NCBI RefSeq assembly: GCF_028994775.1
Contig: NZ_JAJQMN010000002.1
Location: forward strand, 496,001 to 560,000
DNA length: 64,000 nt
Reading direction: 5' to 3'
Source: Promicromonospora iranensis
GTDB taxonomy: Bacteria > Actinomycetota > Actinomycetes > Actinomycetales > Cellulomonadaceae
The position numbers and the translations under genes are program-made. The notes below the pieces were generated by a model that did no database searches, was not told the origin of the DNA, and saw only the letters and a list, made by a program, of their open reading frames with translations. Shown piece by piece: positions 63,102 through 64,000 of the stretch (position 1 is the first letter of the stretch; each line of letters starts with the position of its first letter).

Positions 63102-64000
63102 ATGGGACTCTTCGGACGCCGCACACCGACCCCCGCTCGCCCAGGCGTCGAGACGTTGCCACCGGCCGAGCGCAAGGAGCCCGGCGACAGCAAGGCCTCC
63201 CGGCTGTGGTCGGACGGCTTCGGCCGTGTGGCCACCCGGTCGCTGCAGATCCTCGCGGTCGTCGCGGTCATCGCCGTCTTCGGGTTCGTGGGCACGCGGC
63301 TGACCCTCGTCGTGATCCCGGTCCTCATCGCACTCGTGCTCGCGGCGGCGATCTACCCGCTGGTCTCGTTCCTGCGACGCCGCGGCCTGCCGTCGCTCCT
63401 TGCGACGTGGATCGCGCTCCTGACCCTCATCGCGCTGTTGTCGGCGATCGTATGGCTCGTCGTGCTGGCCGTCGTGGACCAATGGGACGAGCTGCAGGCC
63501 CAGGCGCTCGACGGTTTCGACTCCCTGCAGAGCTATGTCCAGGATCTGCCCTTCGAGATCACCGACGAACAGATCGCGTCGGTGCGCGAGTCCGCCATGG
63601 GCCTCCTGCAGTCGGACACCGTCGGCTCCGGTGCCATCGCGGGTGTCTCCCAGACCGCCGACTTCGTCGCGGGGTTCTTCATCATGATCGTCGTGCTGTT
63701 CTTCTTCCTGAAGGACGGCCCGGCGATGTGGGAGTTCCTGCTGCGGCCGTTCGAGGGGCACCGGTACGAGCGGGGACGGCGCGTCGGCGCCGCGACCATC
63801 GGCACGCTCGGCGGCTACGTGCGTGGGACGGCGATCGTGGCTCTCGTCGACGCGGTAGGCATCGGTATCGGCCTCGCGATCATCGGCGTGCCGCTCGTGA
63901 TCCCGCTGTCCGTGCTCGTCTTCCTCCTGGCCTTCATCCCGCTGGTCGGCGCCACCCTCGCCGGGATCCTCGCGGCCCTGGTGACGCTCGTCGCCGTCGG
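63102..64000 (+). CDS. AI-2E family transporter, 5' part
   Basis: The ORF is open to the end of the window (300 codons), so its C-terminus is missing. It has a soluble start (GLFGRRTPTPARPGVETLPP), a pair of membrane helices (AVVAVIAVFGFVGT, VVIPVLIALVLAAAIYPLV), a long cytoplasmic or extracytoplasmic helical section, then more membrane helices with FFIMIVVLFFFLKDGPAMW and GLAIIGVPLVIPLSVLVFLLAFIPLVGATLAGI; the latter is the typical PerM/AI-2E signature. The ATG at 63102 has AAGGAGG eight bases upstream. The family includes permeases for signal or ion export; the substrate is unknown. Confidence 0.88.
   Translation, partial: MGLFGRRTPTPARPGVETLPPAERKEPGDSKASRLWSDGFGRVATRSLQILAVVAVIAVFGFVGTRLTLVVIPVLIALVLAAAIYPLVSFLRRRGLPSLLATWIALLTLIALLSAIVWLVVLAVVDQWDELQAQALDGFDSLQSYVQDLPFEITDEQIASVRESAMGLLQSDTVGSGAIAGVSQTADFVAGFFIMIVVLFFFLKDGPAMWEFLLRPFEGHRYERGRRVGAATIGTLGGYVRGTAIVALVDAVGIGIGLAIIGVPLVIPLSVLVFLLAFIPLVGATLAGILAALVTLVAV

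Overview
The window is about 70% G+C, with tightly packed operons, frequent ATGA/GTGA stop-start overlaps, many GTG starts and C- or G-ending codons. The order rplI-rpsR-ssb-rpsF, two PASTA penicillin-binding proteins, padR-ino1 and dnaB is typical of the near-origin region of high-GC Gram-positive bacteria. I infer a Micrococcales actinobacterium, possibly of the Cellulomonas/Promicromonospora group; the genus is inference.

Left part (1-19 kb): the end of a universal stress protein gene runs into a pair of fluoride-channel subunits (crcB1/crcB2). Then come a hypothetical gene, a FEN-type 5'-3' exonuclease, a CbiX-type chelatase, phosphoenolpyruvate carboxylase, a DRGH-motif nuclease, an SDR-family NAD(P) enzyme and endonuclease IV. 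A long leftward operon (18129 to 9123) follows: an ABC ATPase and permease, then four tandem paralogues of a membrane-anchored PQQ-type beta-propeller protein. These share an N-terminal FDL box, conserved cysteines and a C-terminal GLG, and are the best candidate for an undescribed system. A proline/threonine-rich secreted protein is read the other way.

Middle part (19-43.5 kb): a flavin monooxygenase gene has lost its 5' end where it meets a WYL regulator. A leftward operon carries cstA, a small protein ending in Cys-Cys and an ArsA-like ATPase. Next are a two-component system, a secreted beta-helix protein behind a perfect operator palindrome, a metallo-beta-lactamase-fold protein with a zinc ribbon, and a CPBP-like membrane protein. 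A duplicated DUF305/LVIVD secreted module shares a conserved upstream element. A 753-residue membrane-tethered protein built of xxxLxxG heptads stands alone. A sugar ABC importer with a ROK regulator is divergent from a GH63-like glycosidase and probably forms one uptake-and-hydrolysis unit.

Right part (43.5-64 kb): ribosomal and replication genes, two paralogous class A PBPs, padR-ino1 with a perfect PadR-type palindrome, a very large S8 protease, and a winged-helix regulator. Between the last two lies an array of five 11-bp direct repeats. A MATE transporter is separated from dnaB by a cluster of DnaA-box-like sites. A cation/proton antiporter and a truncated AI-2E-family exporter gene close the window. 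Most convergent or end-of-operon gaps contain long, near-perfect hairpins that I call terminators. No tRNA, rRNA, CRISPR array, insertion sequence or prophage was seen.
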